DNA of 64,000 bases from Streptococcus suis (GCF_002964575.1 NZ_POQQ01000050.1:1-64000); one strand, 5' to 3'. Shown: positions 17,418-27,176, counted from the stretch's first letter. Made by a program: numbers and translations. The notes: generated from the sequence alone by a model not told the origin.

Positions 17418-18761
17418 ATGAAAATAAATACTTTATTAGGGATTGCCGCAGGGAAGACCAGCCAGTTTGTCCTCAACAAACTGGGCCGAGGAACTACCTT
17501 GCCTGGTAAAATTGCCCTCACATTCGATAAACATATTTTAGATAGTTTGGCTAAGGATTATGAAGTCGTTGTTGTGACAGGTACCAACGGTAAGACTTTA
17601 ACAACTGCCTTGACCGTTGGAATTCTTCAAGAAGCCTTTGGCGAAATCACGACCAATACCAGCGGTGCCAATATGATTACAGGGATTACGGCAACCTTTT
17701 TATCTGCCAAGAAAAACAAAAACGGCAAGAAGATTGCCGTCTTGGAAATCGACGAAGCCAGCCTAGCCCGTGTAACCGACTTTATCAAGCCTAGCCTGAT
17801 TGTCTTTACCAATATCTTCCGCGACCAAATGGACCGTTATGGTGAGATTTATACCACCTACCAGATGATTTTGGACGGGGCTGCAAAAGCTCCGCAGGCA
17901 ACCATTTTAGCCAACGGTGACAGCCCGCTTTTCAACTCGACGAACGTTATCAATCCAGTAAAATACTACGGTTTTGCGACGGAAGAGCATGAGCCACGTC
18001 TGGCCCATTACAATACCGAGGGTGTTCTCTGCCCGCATTGCCACCAGATTATCCAGTACAAGCTCAATACCTACGCCAACTTGGGCAGCTACATCTGTAG
18101 CAACTGCGGCTTTAGCCGACCTGAACTGGACTACAAGTTGACAGAACTAAAAGAAATCACCAATACTTCTTCTACCTTTGCCATTGACGGTCAGGATTAC
18201 AAAATCAACATCGGCGGGCTTTATAATATCTACAATGCCCTAGCAGCTGTCAGCGTAGCAGAATTTTTCGGAGTAGCACCTGAGAAAATTAAGGCAGGAT
18301 TTGACAAGTCCAAGGCAGTCTTCGGTCGCCAAGAAACCTTTAAACTCGGTGATAAGGATTGTACCTTGGTCCTCATTAAAAACCCTGTCGGTGCAACCCA
18401 GGCCATTGAAATGATGAAACTGGCTCCTTACGATTTTAGCCTATCTGTTCTTCTCAATGCTAACTACGCTGACGGAATTGATACCAGCTGGATTTGGGAT
18501 GCTGACTTTGAACAAATCACTCAAATGGACATTCCACAAGTCTTTGCAGGCGGTGTTCGTTCGTCTGAAATTGCCCGTCGCCTCCGTGTGACTGGCTATC
18601 CAGAGGACCAGATTACTGAAACACCAAAACTGGAAGACATCATGACCTTGATTGAGCAGTCCAGCAGTCAGCATGCCTATATCCTCGCAACCTATACGGC
18701 TATGCTGGAATTCCGTGACTTGCTGGCTCAACGCCAAGCCGTTGGAAAGGAGATGAAATAA
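17418..18761 (+). CDS. murT: Lipid II isoglutaminyl synthase subunit MurT
   Basis: With GatD it amidates the D-Glu of lipid II to D-isoglutamine. 447 residues. The Mur-ligase ATP loop is [15 protein letters not shown] four-Cys zinc ribbon, CPHCHQ and CSNCGF, is inserted in the middle domain as in known MurT proteins. A C-terminal DUF1727-like domain includes the segment [21 protein letters not shown]. The stop codon overlaps the gatD start by one base. Divergent from cdaA. Confidence 0.95.
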   Translation: MKINTLLGIAAGKTSQFVLNKLGRGTTLPGKIALTFDKHILDSLAKDYEVVVVTGTNGKTLTTALTVGILQEAFGEITTNTSGANMITGITATFLSAKKNKNGKKIAVLEIDEASLARVTDFIKPSLIVFTNIFRDQMDRYGEIYTTYQMILDGAAKAPQATILANGDSPLFNSTNVINPVKYYGFATEEHEPRLAHYNTEGVLCPHCHQIIQYKLNTYANLGSYICSNCGFSRPELDYKLTELKEITNTSSTFAIDGQDYKINIGGLYNIYNALAAVSVAEFFGVAPEKIKAGFDKSKAVFGRQETFKLGDKDCTLVLIKNPVGATQAIEMMKLAPYDFSLSVLLNANYADGIDTSWIWDADFEQITQMDIPQVFAGGVRSSEIARRLRVTGYPEDQITETPKLEDIMTLIEQSSSQHAYILATYTAMLEFRDLLAQRQAVGKEMK

Positions 18762-19546
18762 TGGTCTATACTTCATTAAAAAGTCCTGAAAAAGACTACA
18801 CTTATGATCTCCACATCGCCCATCTCTACGGTGATTTGATGAACACCTACGGTGACAATGGCAATATCCTCATGCTCAAGTATGTAGCTGAAAAGCTAGG
18901 GGCTCGTGTACAGGTGGACATCGTTTCACTGACAGATGAATTTGACAAGGATTTCTACGACATCGCCTTTTTCGGTGGTGGTCAAGACTATGAGCAGTCT
19001 ATTTTAGCCAAGGATTTACCGACTAAAAAAGACAGCCTAGCAAACTTTATCGAAAACGATGGCGTCATGCTGGCTATCTGCGGTGGCTTCCAGTTGCTCG
19101 GTCAATATTATATTGAAGCAGGCGGTAGAAAGATTGACGGTCTAGGTATCATGGGCCACTACACCCTCAACCAAACCAATAACCGTTTCATCGGTGACAT
19201 CAAAATTCACAATGATGAATTCAACGAAACCTACTATGGTTTTGAAAACCACCAAGGCCGTACCTTCCTAGCTGACAACCAAAAACCTCTGGGCAAGGTT
19301 GTCTATGGCAATGGCAACAATAAGGAAGACGGTGGCGAAGGCCTGCATTACAAAAACACCTTCGGCAGCTACTTCCACGGGCCCATCCTGTCCCGAAATG
19401 CCAACCTAGCCTACCGCTTGGTCACAACTGCCCTCCGTAAAAAATACGGACAAGACATCCAACTTGCCAGCTATACTGACATCCTCAGCAAAGAAGTCGC
19501 TGAAGAATACGGCGATGTGAAAAGCAAGGCAGAATTTGAGAAATAA
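18761..19546 (+). CDS. gatD: Lipid II isoglutaminyl synthase glutaminase subunit GatD
   Basis: Class I glutamine amidotransferase that supplies ammonia to MurT. 261 residues. The nucleophile Cys lies in [15 protein letters not shown], and the catalytic His lies in [12 protein letters not shown]. The N-terminal [15 protein letters not shown] motif is typical of GatD/CobB-like amidotransferases. It starts in the MurT stop codon (TAATG), with AAGGAG in the murT end. It is followed by a bidirectional terminator. Confidence 0.95.
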   Translation: MVYTSLKSPEKDYTYDLHIAHLYGDLMNTYGDNGNILMLKYVAEKLGARVQVDIVSLTDEFDKDFYDIAFFGGGQDYEQSILAKDLPTKKDSLANFIENDGVMLAICGGFQLLGQYYIEAGGRKIDGLGIMGHYTLNQTNNRFIGDIKIHNDEFNETYYGFENHQGRTFLADNQKPLGKVVYGNGNNKEDGGEGLHYKNTFGSYFHGPILSRNANLAYRLVTTALRKKYGQDIQLASYTDILSKEVAEEYGDVKSKAEFEK

Positions 19547-19550
19547 AGCA

Positions 19551-19578
19551 AAACCGCTTCTGAAATCAGAGGCGGTTT
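19551..19578. terminator. Bidirectional terminator between gatD and rlmA
   Basis: AAACCGCTTCTGA and TCAGAGGCGGTTT pair around AA with one mismatch. A T-rich tail is present on the plus strand and AAAGCAAAAC on the other side. It serves two converging genes. Confidence 0.75.
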
Positions 19579-19584
19579 CATTCT

Positions 19585-20412
19585 TTATTCAGTTCCTACC
19601 AAGAGCACTCCCTCCACCGTAATCTCGGTCAACTGGCTCAGGTCCAGCTTGGACTGGTCCACTTGGAAAAAGAGAGGGGTCATATCTGCCAATACTTGAG
19701 CATGATCGGCAGAAATCGGCAGGGTACGACTGACAAAGACCTCCTCAACCTGTCCCACATAAGCCTTAAAATGCTCCACTATATCACGATTATCATAAGA
19801 CTCCTTTCGGAGTTGGTCTTTGGCTAAATGGCGGAGCTCCTTGAGGTGATTGGGTCCTGGGACCAGTTTGAGAATAGCCCCACCAACTTTCAATACTCTG
19901 GCAAACTCCTGATAATTGGCTGGGGAAAAGATGTCCAAGATGCCGTCAATGGTCTTGTCTTGAATCGGTAACTTGGTCAAGTCTCCGACAAACCATTTGA
20001 CTGACTTGGTACTGTCAGATCTGGCTGCTAGGAGTATGGAATCCTTAGAAATATCAAAAGCAAGAATGTCCAAGTCCATTTTCTCGGCTAATTTGCGGGA
20101 ATAAAAGCCCTCTCCACAGCCGATGTCCAAGACTGACTGCAAACCCAGCTCTGCTATTTTCCCCTCCAAAGCCTCGTAGAGATGATCGTAATAGCCTGCC
20201 TCTAAAAAGGCCTGGCGATTTTCAAAGCTAGACTTGTGGTAGTTGGCAGACTGCTTGACCTGGGGTGCCAGATTGACGTAGCCCTGCTTGGCGATGTCGA
20301 AGGTATGGCGGTTGGGGCAGCGGAGGCTGTTGAGGTCAAGACCAAGAGCCTGCCCACAATGTGGACAGGCGAAAAATTGGTCGCTATTGCTAAAACGTGG
20401 ATGTTTGGTCAT
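19585..20412 (-). CDS. rlmA: 23S rRNA (guanine-N1)-methyltransferase, RlmA family
   Basis: 275 residues. The N-terminal zinc site is CPHCGQ, then CPNRHTFDIAKQGYVNLA, which is diagnostic for RlmA. The SAM motif VLDIGCGEGFYSRKLAEK and SPANYQEFARVLKVGG follow. Gram-positive members (TlrB type) methylate G748 of 23S rRNA in the hairpin-35 loop; Gram-negative members act on G745. The former is expected here. G748 methylation is known to influence susceptibility to some macrolides and ketolides. Confidence 0.9.
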   Translation of the reverse strand: MTKHPRFSNSDQFFACPHCGQALGLDLNSLRCPNRHTFDIAKQGYVNLAPQVKQSANYHKSSFENRQAFLEAGYYDHLYEALEGKIAELGLQSVLDIGCGEGFYSRKLAEKMDLDILAFDISKDSILLAARSDSTKSVKWFVGDLTKLPIQDKTIDGILDIFSPANYQEFARVLKVGGAILKLVPGPNHLKELRHLAKDQLRKESYDNRDIVEHFKAYVGQVEEVFVSRTLPISADHAQVLADMTPLFFQVDQSKLDLSQLTEITVEGVLLVGTE

Positions 20413-20413
20413 G

Positions 20414-20863
20414 TTAGGTATTTTCTTTTCTAAAGCGGTGCAGGGCTAGTCCTGATAGGAGCGAGGCAAGGGCTCCTGTAAAAACTAGCAAGTAGCCGAC
20501 TGGGAGCAGGTAGAAGTTTTCATGCAGGATGCCGTTGGCATCGACATATTCGACGGAATTGGCCTTGATGAGAAAGCTTCCGATAATGGTAATGGTCAGG
20601 TGCATCTGGGTACGGCGGCCTTCACGACCGTCCTTGACTAGTTTTTCTGTCATGTTGTTCATGTCAGTTCCTCCTAAGATAAGTTGATCTAGGGAGATTG
20701 AAAAGACAGAGGACATGAGAATCAAGAGTTCCAAGTCGGGTAGGTTTTTGTCATTTTCCCAGTTGGAAACAGCCTGCCGTGTCACATTGAGCTTGAGGGC
20801 AAACTGTTCCTGGGGCAAGTCTTCCTTCTTCCGTAAGTCTTTAATTTGTTATCCAAAGTTCAT
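20414..20863 (-). pseudogene. XRE-family HTH membrane regulator with a stop at codon 5
   Basis: The natural start is the ATG at 20861-20863, with AAGGAG at good spacing. The frame reads MNFG, then TAA (20849-20851), then QIKDLRKKEDLPQEQFALKLNVTRQAVSNWENDK. The normal residue at codon 5 in this family is usually Gln (CAA), so one C-to-T change explains the stop. The remaining part holds an HTH domain and a C-terminal membrane region. The first membrane segment looks too short (TITIIGSFLI), suggesting a second lesion. Restart at TTG 20818 would cut off helix 1. Confidence 0.7.
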
Positions 20864-20874
20864 TTCGTTCTCCT

Positions 20875-21020
20875 TTTCGGGAGCGGGACAGAACTCGAAA
20901 AATGAAAAAGAGTTCGTCGTCCCGCCCCCGCACAGTTGATTAGGTCAGATTTGAAGTGTGCAACACGAACAAATCTGCCAATCAACCACTGCGCTGAGAT
21001 GTTGACACCACCTTCGAGAA
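20875..21020. repeat. Hairpin-rich intergenic region, possible repeat element
   Basis: CGGGACAGAACTC and GAGTTCGTCGTCCCG can pair around a short A-rich loop. A second stem, GTTGATT plus AGATTTG, pairs with CAAATCT and AATCAAC at 20934-20986. The CGGGACAGAAC start resembles an intergenic hairpin common in streptococci, but I cannot confirm a second copy in this window. The remainder to 21197 holds no gene that I can see. Confidence 0.4.
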
Positions 21021-21197
21021 GTGATGCTAATCTCTATACTTATCTTAGCTTGTCGGTCGATGTTTGCAAAGAAAGGCTGGCTTGCAAATGTTATTTTTGA
21101 CCGCAAGAGAATTTTGCGGCAGATTTTTTCTATCGCAAGACCTGCTTGCAGGCTTGATTTATCAAGGTTTTTTGGCTAGTGTCAACTTCTTGTCAAC

Positions 21198-23096
21198 CTA
21201 TCCCATCTGCTCGGATAATGCTTCCCATTCTTCCATGAGGCTTTCTTGTTTGGCTGTCAGTTGGTCGATTTCTTTCTGGTAATCGGTCAGCTGGGCGATA
21301 TCGTTTGTTTCTAGCATGGCTTGGTTGAGCTCGCTTAGGCGGTTTTCGATGTTCTCAATTTCTGCCTCGATTTGCTCGATGCGGCGGGCCAATTTGCGTT
21401 GCTCTTTTTGGTTTTCCTTTTGGGCTTGGTAGTCCATGGCTCCGGCTGATTGGCTGGGGCTTTCTAGCTGGTCAGGCTGGGTTTCTGCTTCCTGCTCTGC
21501 CTTTTTCTCCAAATAATAATCATAGTCGCCCAAGTAAAGCGTGGAGCCCGTTTCCGAGATTTCCAGCACCTTGGTGGCGACGCGGTTGATGAAATAGCGG
21601 TCGTGGCTGACAAAGAGCAGGGTTCCGTCAAAGTCGATGAGGGCATTTTCCAGGACCTCCTTGCTATCGATGTCCAGGTGGTTGGTCGGCTCGTCGAGGA
21701 TGAGGAAGTTGTTGTTCTCCATGGACAGCTTAGCGAGTAGCAGGCGGGCTTTTTCCCCACCAGACAGCATAGATACGGACTTTTTGACGTCATCGCCTGA
21801 GAAGAGGAAGGCTCCAAGGCGGTTGCGGATCTCCACTTCAGGCGTGGTCGGAAAGGCTGACCAGAGCTCCTCCAAAACGGTGTTGGAAGGCGTCAGGGCC
21901 GACTGGGTCTGGTCATAGTAGCCCACTTCCACATTGGCACCGAGCTTAGCTTCCCCTTTGATAAATGGCAGAGCTCCGATGATAGATTTGAGCAGGGTTG
22001 TTTTTCCGATTCCATTGGAACCGACTATGGCAATGGCATCCAGCTTTCGTTGGTCAATGGAAATAGGCTGAGAGAGAATGTCTCCATCGTAACCCACCGC
22101 AGCATTTTCCACCGTCAAGACGATATTGCCAGAAGTCTTGTCCGACTGGAAGGTCATGTTGGCAGACTTCTGCCCAGTTGTTGGCTTGTCCAGTCGCTCC
22201 ATCTTTTCCAATTGCTTGCGTCTAGCCTGAGCACGCTTAGTGGTCGAGGCACGGACAATATTTTTCTGGACAAAGTCTTCTAGTTTGGCAATTTCCTTCT
22301 GCTGCTTTTCATAGTTTTGCAATTCCGTTTGCAACTTCTGCTCTTTGAGCTCAACAAACTGAGAATAATTACCCACATAGCGATCCAAGGAATGCTTGGT
22401 CAAATCCAGTGTCAGTGTCGCTACCTTGTCCAAGAAATACCGGTCGTGACTGACGATAATCAAGGCTCCCTTGTAGTGAACCAGATAATTTTCCAACCAA
22501 GCAATCGTGTCAATGTCCAGGTGGTTGGTTGGCTCATCCAGCACCAATAATTCTGGGCTTTCAAGCAACATTTTTGCCAGAGCAAGTCGAGTATTTTGAC
22601 CGCCAGAGAGTTCGGAGATTTTCATGTCCCACATGGTCTGGTCAAACTTAAAACCATTCAAAATAGCACGGATATCCGCCTCATAGTTAAAGCCACCTGC
22701 TAGACGAAATTCCTCTGACAAACTATCGTAGGTCTTCATGAGCTGGTCGAGTTCATTACCAGAAAGACTGCCCATTTGCTCTTCCATAGACCGCAGGCGT
22801 TTCTCCGTCATCCGCAGATCATCAAATACATGGAGCATTTCATCGTAAATGGTATTTTCCGACTCAAAACGGCTGTCCTGTGCCAAATAGGAAAGAGACA
22901 AATCACGCTTGGTTGAAATCTCTCCGCTGGTCGCTGCTTCTTCTCCGACAAGGATTTTGAGCAGAGTTGACTTGCCAGCCCCATTTTTTCCGACAAGGGC
23001 AATCCGATCCCGCTCATCGACTTGAATGTTGATATTGTTAAATAAAACTTCGCCCGCAAATGAGCGTTCAATCTTGTTTCCACTTAGAATAATCAT
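21198..23096 (-). CDS. ABC-F family ATPase (Uup/YfmR-like, with C-terminal coiled coil)
   Basis: 632 residues, two ABC domains without membrane spans. Domain 1 has GKNGAGKS, LSGGQNTR and VLDEPTNHLD. Domain 2 has GSNGIGKT, LSGGEKAR and ILDEPTNHLD. A C-terminal extension of about 100 residues is rich in Glu, Gln and Lys and predicted coiled-coil, as in Uup/YfmR-type proteins that bind DNA or the ribosome. I start at MIILSGNKIERSFAGEVLFNN because homologous proteins begin this way from memory. No Shine-Dalgarno is visible, and an extended -10 sits only six bases upstream. Confidence 0.85.
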   Translation of the reverse strand: MIILSGNKIERSFAGEVLFNNINIQVDERDRIALVGKNGAGKSTLLKILVGEEAATSGEISTKRDLSLSYLAQDSRFESENTIYDEMLHVFDDLRMTEKRLRSMEEQMGSLSGNELDQLMKTYDSLSEEFRLAGGFNYEADIRAILNGFKFDQTMWDMKISELSGGQNTRLALAKMLLESPELLVLDEPTNHLDIDTIAWLENYLVHYKGALIIVSHDRYFLDKVATLTLDLTKHSLDRYVGNYSQFVELKEQKLQTELQNYEKQQKEIAKLEDFVQKNIVRASTTKRAQARRKQLEKMERLDKPTTGQKSANMTFQSDKTSGNIVLTVENAAVGYDGDILSQPISIDQRKLDAIAIVGSNGIGKTTLLKSIIGALPFIKGEAKLGANVEVGYYDQTQSALTPSNTVLEELWSAFPTTPEVEIRNRLGAFLFSGDDVKKSVSMLSGGEKARLLLAKLSMENNNFLILDEPTNHLDIDSKEVLENALIDFDGTLLFVSHDRYFINRVATKVLEISETGSTLYLGDYDYYLEKKAEQEAETQPDQLESPSQSAGAMDYQAQKENQKEQRKLARRIEQIEAEIENIENRLSELNQAMLETNDIAQLTDYQKEIDQLTAKQESLMEEWEALSEQMG

Positions 23097-23196
23097 AGCA
23101 ATATTGTACCATAATTTAGGGTAACAGTGCGGAATCCTTTTTCTGATTTCAGCAAAAAACAGCAACTTTTCAGCCACTGTCCTTCTCAAAAAATAT

Positions 23197-23562
23197 TTAG
23201 ACCAAACCGCTAAGTAATTCCCTATTCTGCCAGAGCAGATAAAGACCGCCACCAATAATGATGAGCATGATGACAAACTTAATCACACCTTTAACAAATC
23301 GGATAACCATCATCAAAAGCATGGACACAATCAGCCAGCCCCAAGCGGAAGAATTGAGCAAGGTCTGCATACTCTCTAGACTGGCACCTGTCCAAGCCTT
23401 GATAGGTTCTGGAATTTTATCAAACCAGCTGCTATCAATACCGATTTGTTCCATAATGGAATGACTGGTCGATTGTAACCATGCAAAAATCCCAGCATTA
23501 TAGAGAAAGAGCAAGGCTTGCTCTGGGTAACGTTTTATTGTATTCGTAATTGTTCGTAACAT
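23197..23562 (-). CDS. Small membrane protein of unknown function
   Basis: 121 residues with a hydrophobic segment near residues 16-28 and two strong ones at about 74-88 and 92-110, the second ending GGGLYLLW. No known family is recognised. It begins ten bases after the metalloprotease stop codon, so the two genes are very likely one operon and may work together at the membrane. The start codon follows an AAGGGAAAAT stretch, a weak ribosome-binding site. Confidence 0.6.
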   Translation of the reverse strand: MLRTITNTIKRYPEQALLFLYNAGIFAWLQSTSHSIMEQIGIDSSWFDKIPEPIKAWTGASLESMQTLLNSSAWGWLIVSMLLMMVIRFVKGVIKFVIMLIIIGGGLYLLWQNRELLSGLV

Positions 23563-23572
23563 ATTTTCCCTT

Positions 23573-24268
23573 CTATTCTGAATACAAGGCCACTACGGCA
23601 TCAATGTCTGCCTGCTGGATACCATGATTAGAGCCAGCTGATTCCATAACAGAAGCCTGACTATCATCATGATCCAAACCAATGGCATGACCCAATTCAT
23701 GTTCAGCTGTATGGATAATTCTGTCCATATCATAGCCATACTCCTCATTCAAGAGATAATAACTATTCAAGCGAACTGTCACCGAACTATAATAATTTGT
23801 CAATAAATTGGTCGTTGAATTGGCCTCACCTGCCGCCTGGGTATTGCTATCATTCATCTCAGTAGCAATGATATCTGCCTGATTTGGATCTGTGGTAAGG
23901 ACTAGGGTAAAGGCACCGGTCGCATTCCAATTGGCAATAGCCGTTTCATAGGCAGCTACGAATATTGGATTTTGGGTTTCAATATAGACAGTCGCAGTAT
24001 TGGTTTCCCAACGTCCATGGTCAGCTGTATTAACCGTATCAGTAGTCAGATGTTTGATGGTATCAACACCCTCTTCAATACTGACCTCAGATTGACCTTT
24101 AACCATCAATTGTACTTCCTGAGCCAAAGTTTGTAGCATCTGAGGCGCAGCTTCCTGTTGAAAATAGAACAACATCCCCAAACCACATGCGATTAAAACC
24201 ATGGAGAGCCAAACCAAGCTCCAAACTGTTCGCCAGATCCATTTAAAAATTGAAGCAAAAAATTTCAT
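23573..24268 (-). CDS. Membrane-anchored matrixin-like zinc metalloprotease
   Basis: 231 residues. An N-terminal membrane anchor or uncleaved signal (about residues 11-33) is followed by an extracytoplasmic domain. It ends with the zinc motif HTAEHELGHAIGLDHDDSQ, that is HExGHxxGxxH, with a Met a few residues later in SVMESAGSN (the Met-turn). This marks an M10/matrixin-type metzincin. Small bacterial matrixins of this type are poorly characterised. It is co-transcribed with the small membrane protein downstream. Substrate unknown; the outer envelope or host proteins are both possible. Confidence 0.82.
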   Translation of the reverse strand: MKFFASIFKWIWRTVWSLVWLSMVLIACGLGMLFYFQQEAAPQMLQTLAQEVQLMVKGQSEVSIEEGVDTIKHLTTDTVNTADHGRWETNTATVYIETQNPIFVAAYETAIANWNATGAFTLVLTTDPNQADIIATEMNDSNTQAAGEANSTTNLLTNYYSSVTVRLNSYYLLNEEYGYDMDRIIHTAEHELGHAIGLDHDDSQASVMESAGSNHGIQQADIDAVVALYSE

Positions 24269-24333
24269 ACACTATACCTCTCTCTAGAAATAGATTTCAG
24301 TATAGTCTTATTTTCTGAAATTTTTCTTAAATT

Positions 24334-25110
24334 CTAGGACAATCTTTCTTCCAATTTGAAATCAATGGGCAGCCAAGCCAAGACCTTTTCAATCTGTTGG
24401 TTCCAATAATACCACTCATGTTTACCTGGTCCATAACTAGCCTCTATATCAAACCCCAGTTCCTTTAACTCCCCGACTGCCTTCTGATGCCCCTCAAAGA
24501 GAAAATCCTCCTCACCACACCAGGCGTAGAACTTGGTTTTCTTGTCCGAAAATCTAGAAATATTAGTCAGTAGATTTGGATTTTCTGGATTATCTAAATC
24601 TCCAAAAACACCCTTCCAATAGTCAGGACTACCTAATTCCAAGGCAGATGGACTGGTAAAATCAACCTGCAAGGCTCCTGAAAGTGAGGCTGCGTAAGAA
24701 AAGTGATTGGTCATCATGGCAATCTTGAAAGTCCCATATCCCCCCATAGACAAGCCAGCAATAAAATTCTTCTCCCGCTTGTCAGACATATTTGGGAAAA
24801 ACCGCTTGAGGATTTGAGGCAACTCAAGCGCTATGGCATCATAATAATTCATACCATAGGTGGTATTGGTGTACCAAGCCTTGTCCGTATTGACCATAAC
24901 CACAATCAGATTAGTATAACGAACCAAGCGTTCAATAGTCGACCGATTGAGCCAGGAATCCTGATTGCCTCCCATCCCGTGCAAGAGATATAGGACAGGA
25001 ATGTCGTTATCATCAGGATTTTCCACACGATTTCGGTCGGGATATAAGACCGTAACCTGTCTGGACATATCCAAAACTTCAGAATGGTATTCTATTTTCA
25101 TGATTGCCAT
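24334..25110 (-). CDS. estA: Esterase D-like serine hydrolase (EstA, tributyrin esterase type)
   Basis: 258 residues, alpha/beta-hydrolase of the esterase D/S-formylglutathione hydrolase type. The nucleophile elbow is [12 protein letters not shown], the oxyanion region is [15 protein letters not shown], the acid is probably in [10 protein letters not shown], and the catalytic His lies in [10 protein letters not shown]. No signal peptide. Streptococcal EstA hydrolyses short-chain acyl esters and some acetylated glycans. The start is supported by AAGGAG. It is followed by an unrelated metalloprotease gene. Confidence 0.87.
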   Translation of the reverse strand: MAIMKIEYHSEVLDMSRQVTVLYPDRNRVENPDDNDIPVLYLLHGMGGNQDSWLNRSTIERLVRYTNLIVVMVNTDKAWYTNTTYGMNYYDAIALELPQILKRFFPNMSDKREKNFIAGLSMGGYGTFKIAMMTNHFSYAASLSGALQVDFTSPSALELGSPDYWKGVFGDLDNPENPNLLTNISRFSDKKTKFYAWCGEEDFLFEGHQKAVGELKELGFDIEASYGPGKHEWYYWNQQIEKVLAWLPIDFKLEERLS

Positions 25111-25127
25111 ATGTTTCTCCTTATTTA

Positions 25128-25155
25128 GAAAAAGCCTGGGTTGCCCTGGGCTCTT
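25128..25155 (-). terminator. Terminator after rnjB
   Basis: On the minus strand GAGCC and GGCTT pair with an inner GGG-CAA-CCC stem, followed by TTTTTC. Confidence 0.6.
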
Positions 25156-25170
25156 TGCATTTATAAAACT

Positions 25171-26832
25171 CTATTTCACTTCCATAATCACCGGCAAAAT
25201 GGCTGGGCGACGTTTGGTTTGGTCAAAGAGGAATTTAGCTAAGTCATCGCGAACAGCACTCTTAAGTTCTGTCCAGTCAAAACTATCCTTGGTGAAGTAA
25301 TTTTCCACCGTTGCATTGACCAAATCAGAAGCCTCACGCAAGATATCCTTACTTTTCTTGACATAGACAAATCCACGCGTATTGACCTTGGCCTTGGAAA
25401 TGATTTTCTTCTCACGGCGGTTGACAGTGATTGCCACGATAAAGATACCATCTTCGGAGAGAATTTTACGGTCACGAAGGACAATATTTCCAACATCTCC
25501 CATGGCATTTCCGTCAATCATGACATCACCAGCAGGAACCGCTCCGCTATGGACAAAATCGCCATCTTCATAAACCATGACATCCCCACGCTTGACGATA
25601 ATAATATTCTCTGGGAACATGCCGATTTCAAGGGCAGCCTTGGCATGGGCATCTAGCTGGCGGTACTCCCCTTGAACTGGGAAGAGATACTTAGGACGGA
25701 GGATATTGAGCATGAGCTGCAAATCACGGGCATTGCCGTGACCAGATACACGCAGGTTTTTTGTAATGGATTTGACCGTTCCACCAGCCTTGTAAATCAA
25801 GTTTTCAACACGGGCAACTACCGCCTCTTTGGAAACACTTGGAGTTGTGACGATATAGACTAAATCGCCTTCCTTGATTTCGACATAGCGGTGGCGACCA
25901 ATGGCCATCTTACGAAGCCCGTTCAGTGGCTCACCCATCCGGCCTGTTTCCAAGATAATCAATTCATGGTCTTCGTATTTGCCCATATCCTTTGGCTTGA
26001 CCAAAAGTCGCTCGCTAACCAATCGAAGTTTTTTCAATTGGATAGCCGTACGGACAATATTTTCCACATCGTGCCCCGTCAAAACAACACGACGACCTGT
26101 CGCCTCTGCCGCATCAAAAATCTGCTGGATACGAACAATATTACTTGCCACTGCAGCCACGATGACACGCCCTTCGCAGTCAGCAATGGTATTGAGAATT
26201 TCTTCACCAGCCTCATGCATACTAGCTGACTGCACATTGCTATCCGCATTAGCAGAGTCGGATAAGAGGGCCAAAACTCCTTCAGAGCCAATTTCTGCCA
26301 GACGACCAAAGTCTGTCCGATAATACTTGTCAGCCGCTTGGTCAAATTTAAAGTCACCTGTATAGACGATATTTCCTTGGTCCGTCTTGACAACAATCCC
26401 CAAACTCTCTGGAATAGAGTGAGTTGTCTTAAAGAAAGACACAACAGAATCACCAAAATCAATCTCTGTCGCTGCATTGATAACATGGAAATCCTTGAAT
26501 TTCTTGGTTGCATTATTGTTCTTGACAATCAATTTCGCCAATTCAATAGTCAAATGTGAGCCAAAGACAGGTACCTTGATTTTTTCCAAGAGATAAGGCA
26601 AGGCGCCAATCGAATCCGCGTGTCCATGTGTCAAAAAGACCCCAGCCACACGGTGCTTGTTTTCTTCCAAATAATCAAAGTTTGGGACAACAACATCGAC
26701 ACCCAACTGTTCATTTTCTGGATACTTAGCACCAGCATCCAAGACAAAAATATGCTCATTTACTTCGGCAATATAGAGGTTTTTTCCGTTTTCACGTACC
26801 CCACCGAGAGCCATGATTTTTATGCTACTCAT
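25171..26832 (-). CDS. rnjB: Ribonuclease J2
   Basis: 553 residues of the beta-CASP metallo-beta-lactamase family, with the C-terminal RNase J domain (late motif TKRRPAILPV). The metal motif reads THGHADSIGALPY; the fifth ligand His of RNase J1 (HGHEDH) is replaced by Ser. This is the mark of RNase J2, a weak nuclease that forms a complex with J1 and helps 5'-exonuclease mRNA decay. No J1 gene is in this window. The 5' leader can fold into a three-way junction. Confidence 0.9.
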   Translation of the reverse strand: MSSIKIMALGGVRENGKNLYIAEVNEHIFVLDAGAKYPENEQLGVDVVVPNFDYLEENKHRVAGVFLTHGHADSIGALPYLLEKIKVPVFGSHLTIELAKLIVKNNNATKKFKDFHVINAATEIDFGDSVVSFFKTTHSIPESLGIVVKTDQGNIVYTGDFKFDQAADKYYRTDFGRLAEIGSEGVLALLSDSANADSNVQSASMHEAGEEILNTIADCEGRVIVAAVASNIVRIQQIFDAAEATGRRVVLTGHDVENIVRTAIQLKKLRLVSERLLVKPKDMGKYEDHELIILETGRMGEPLNGLRKMAIGRHRYVEIKEGDLVYIVTTPSVSKEAVVARVENLIYKAGGTVKSITKNLRVSGHGNARDLQLMLNILRPKYLFPVQGEYRQLDAHAKAALEIGMFPENIIIVKRGDVMVYEDGDFVHSGAVPAGDVMIDGNAMGDVGNIVLRDRKILSEDGIFIVAITVNRREKKIISKAKVNTRGFVYVKKSKDILREASDLVNATVENYFTKDSFDWTELKSAVRDDLAKFLFDQTKRRPAILPVIMEVK

Positions 26833-26929
26833 TTTTTCTCCTTTTTAGGACATCCCACAGGTGTCCACCTTATTTTTTCTTACCAACGGTCCTTGGGATG
26901 CCCAAGTCGAATTACAGTCTGCTATTTAT

Positions 26930-27030
26930 CGTCATTTAGTTTTTCTTTTATTACTTCGTTAACTCGCCTTGCCTAACTCCAGTTATGCCTGCGGCTCGTT
27001 GCCTAGTACTAAAAGTAAACTAAAAGACTA
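26930..27030 (+). repeat. BOX-like element, short copy
   Basis: Left end GTCATTTAGTTTTTC, then TTCGTTAACTCGCCTTGCC; right end TAGTACTAAAAGTAAACTAA then AAGAC. It has the family ends but no central modules. It lies upstream of rnjB and downstream of the ABC transporter. Apart from the rnjB leader and two terminator hairpins, the gap from 26833 to 27198 holds nothing else that I recognise. Confidence 0.7.
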
Positions 27031-27075
27031 TATTTTAGCTATCGCTTCTATTATACATTTTTTCAGGAAAATTTA

Positions 27076-27103
27076 CAAAAAACTCTGCTGAAATTCAACA
27101 GAG
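27076..27103 (-). terminator. Second hairpin after the ABC importer operon
   Basis: On the minus strand CTCTGTTGAA and TTCAGCAGAG pair with one mismatch, followed by TTTTTTG. It would back up the terminator at 27177. Confidence 0.6.
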
Positions 27104-27176
27104 CTCACATCATATTAAATTCTAGTTACAGTTTGGTATTAAGATACCGGTTCTTCCTAAAATTTAAGATATATTA

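Noticed and set aside
18001..18120. Zinc ribbon in MurT taken as a separate or fused domain
   Set aside because: The four-Cys ribbon is a normal part of MurT proteins.
23097..23276. N-terminal extension of the ABC-F protein beyond MIILS
   Set aside because: The extension overlaps the neighbouring membrane-protein gene, has no ABC-F similarity and contains the promoter-like TATGGTACAAT.
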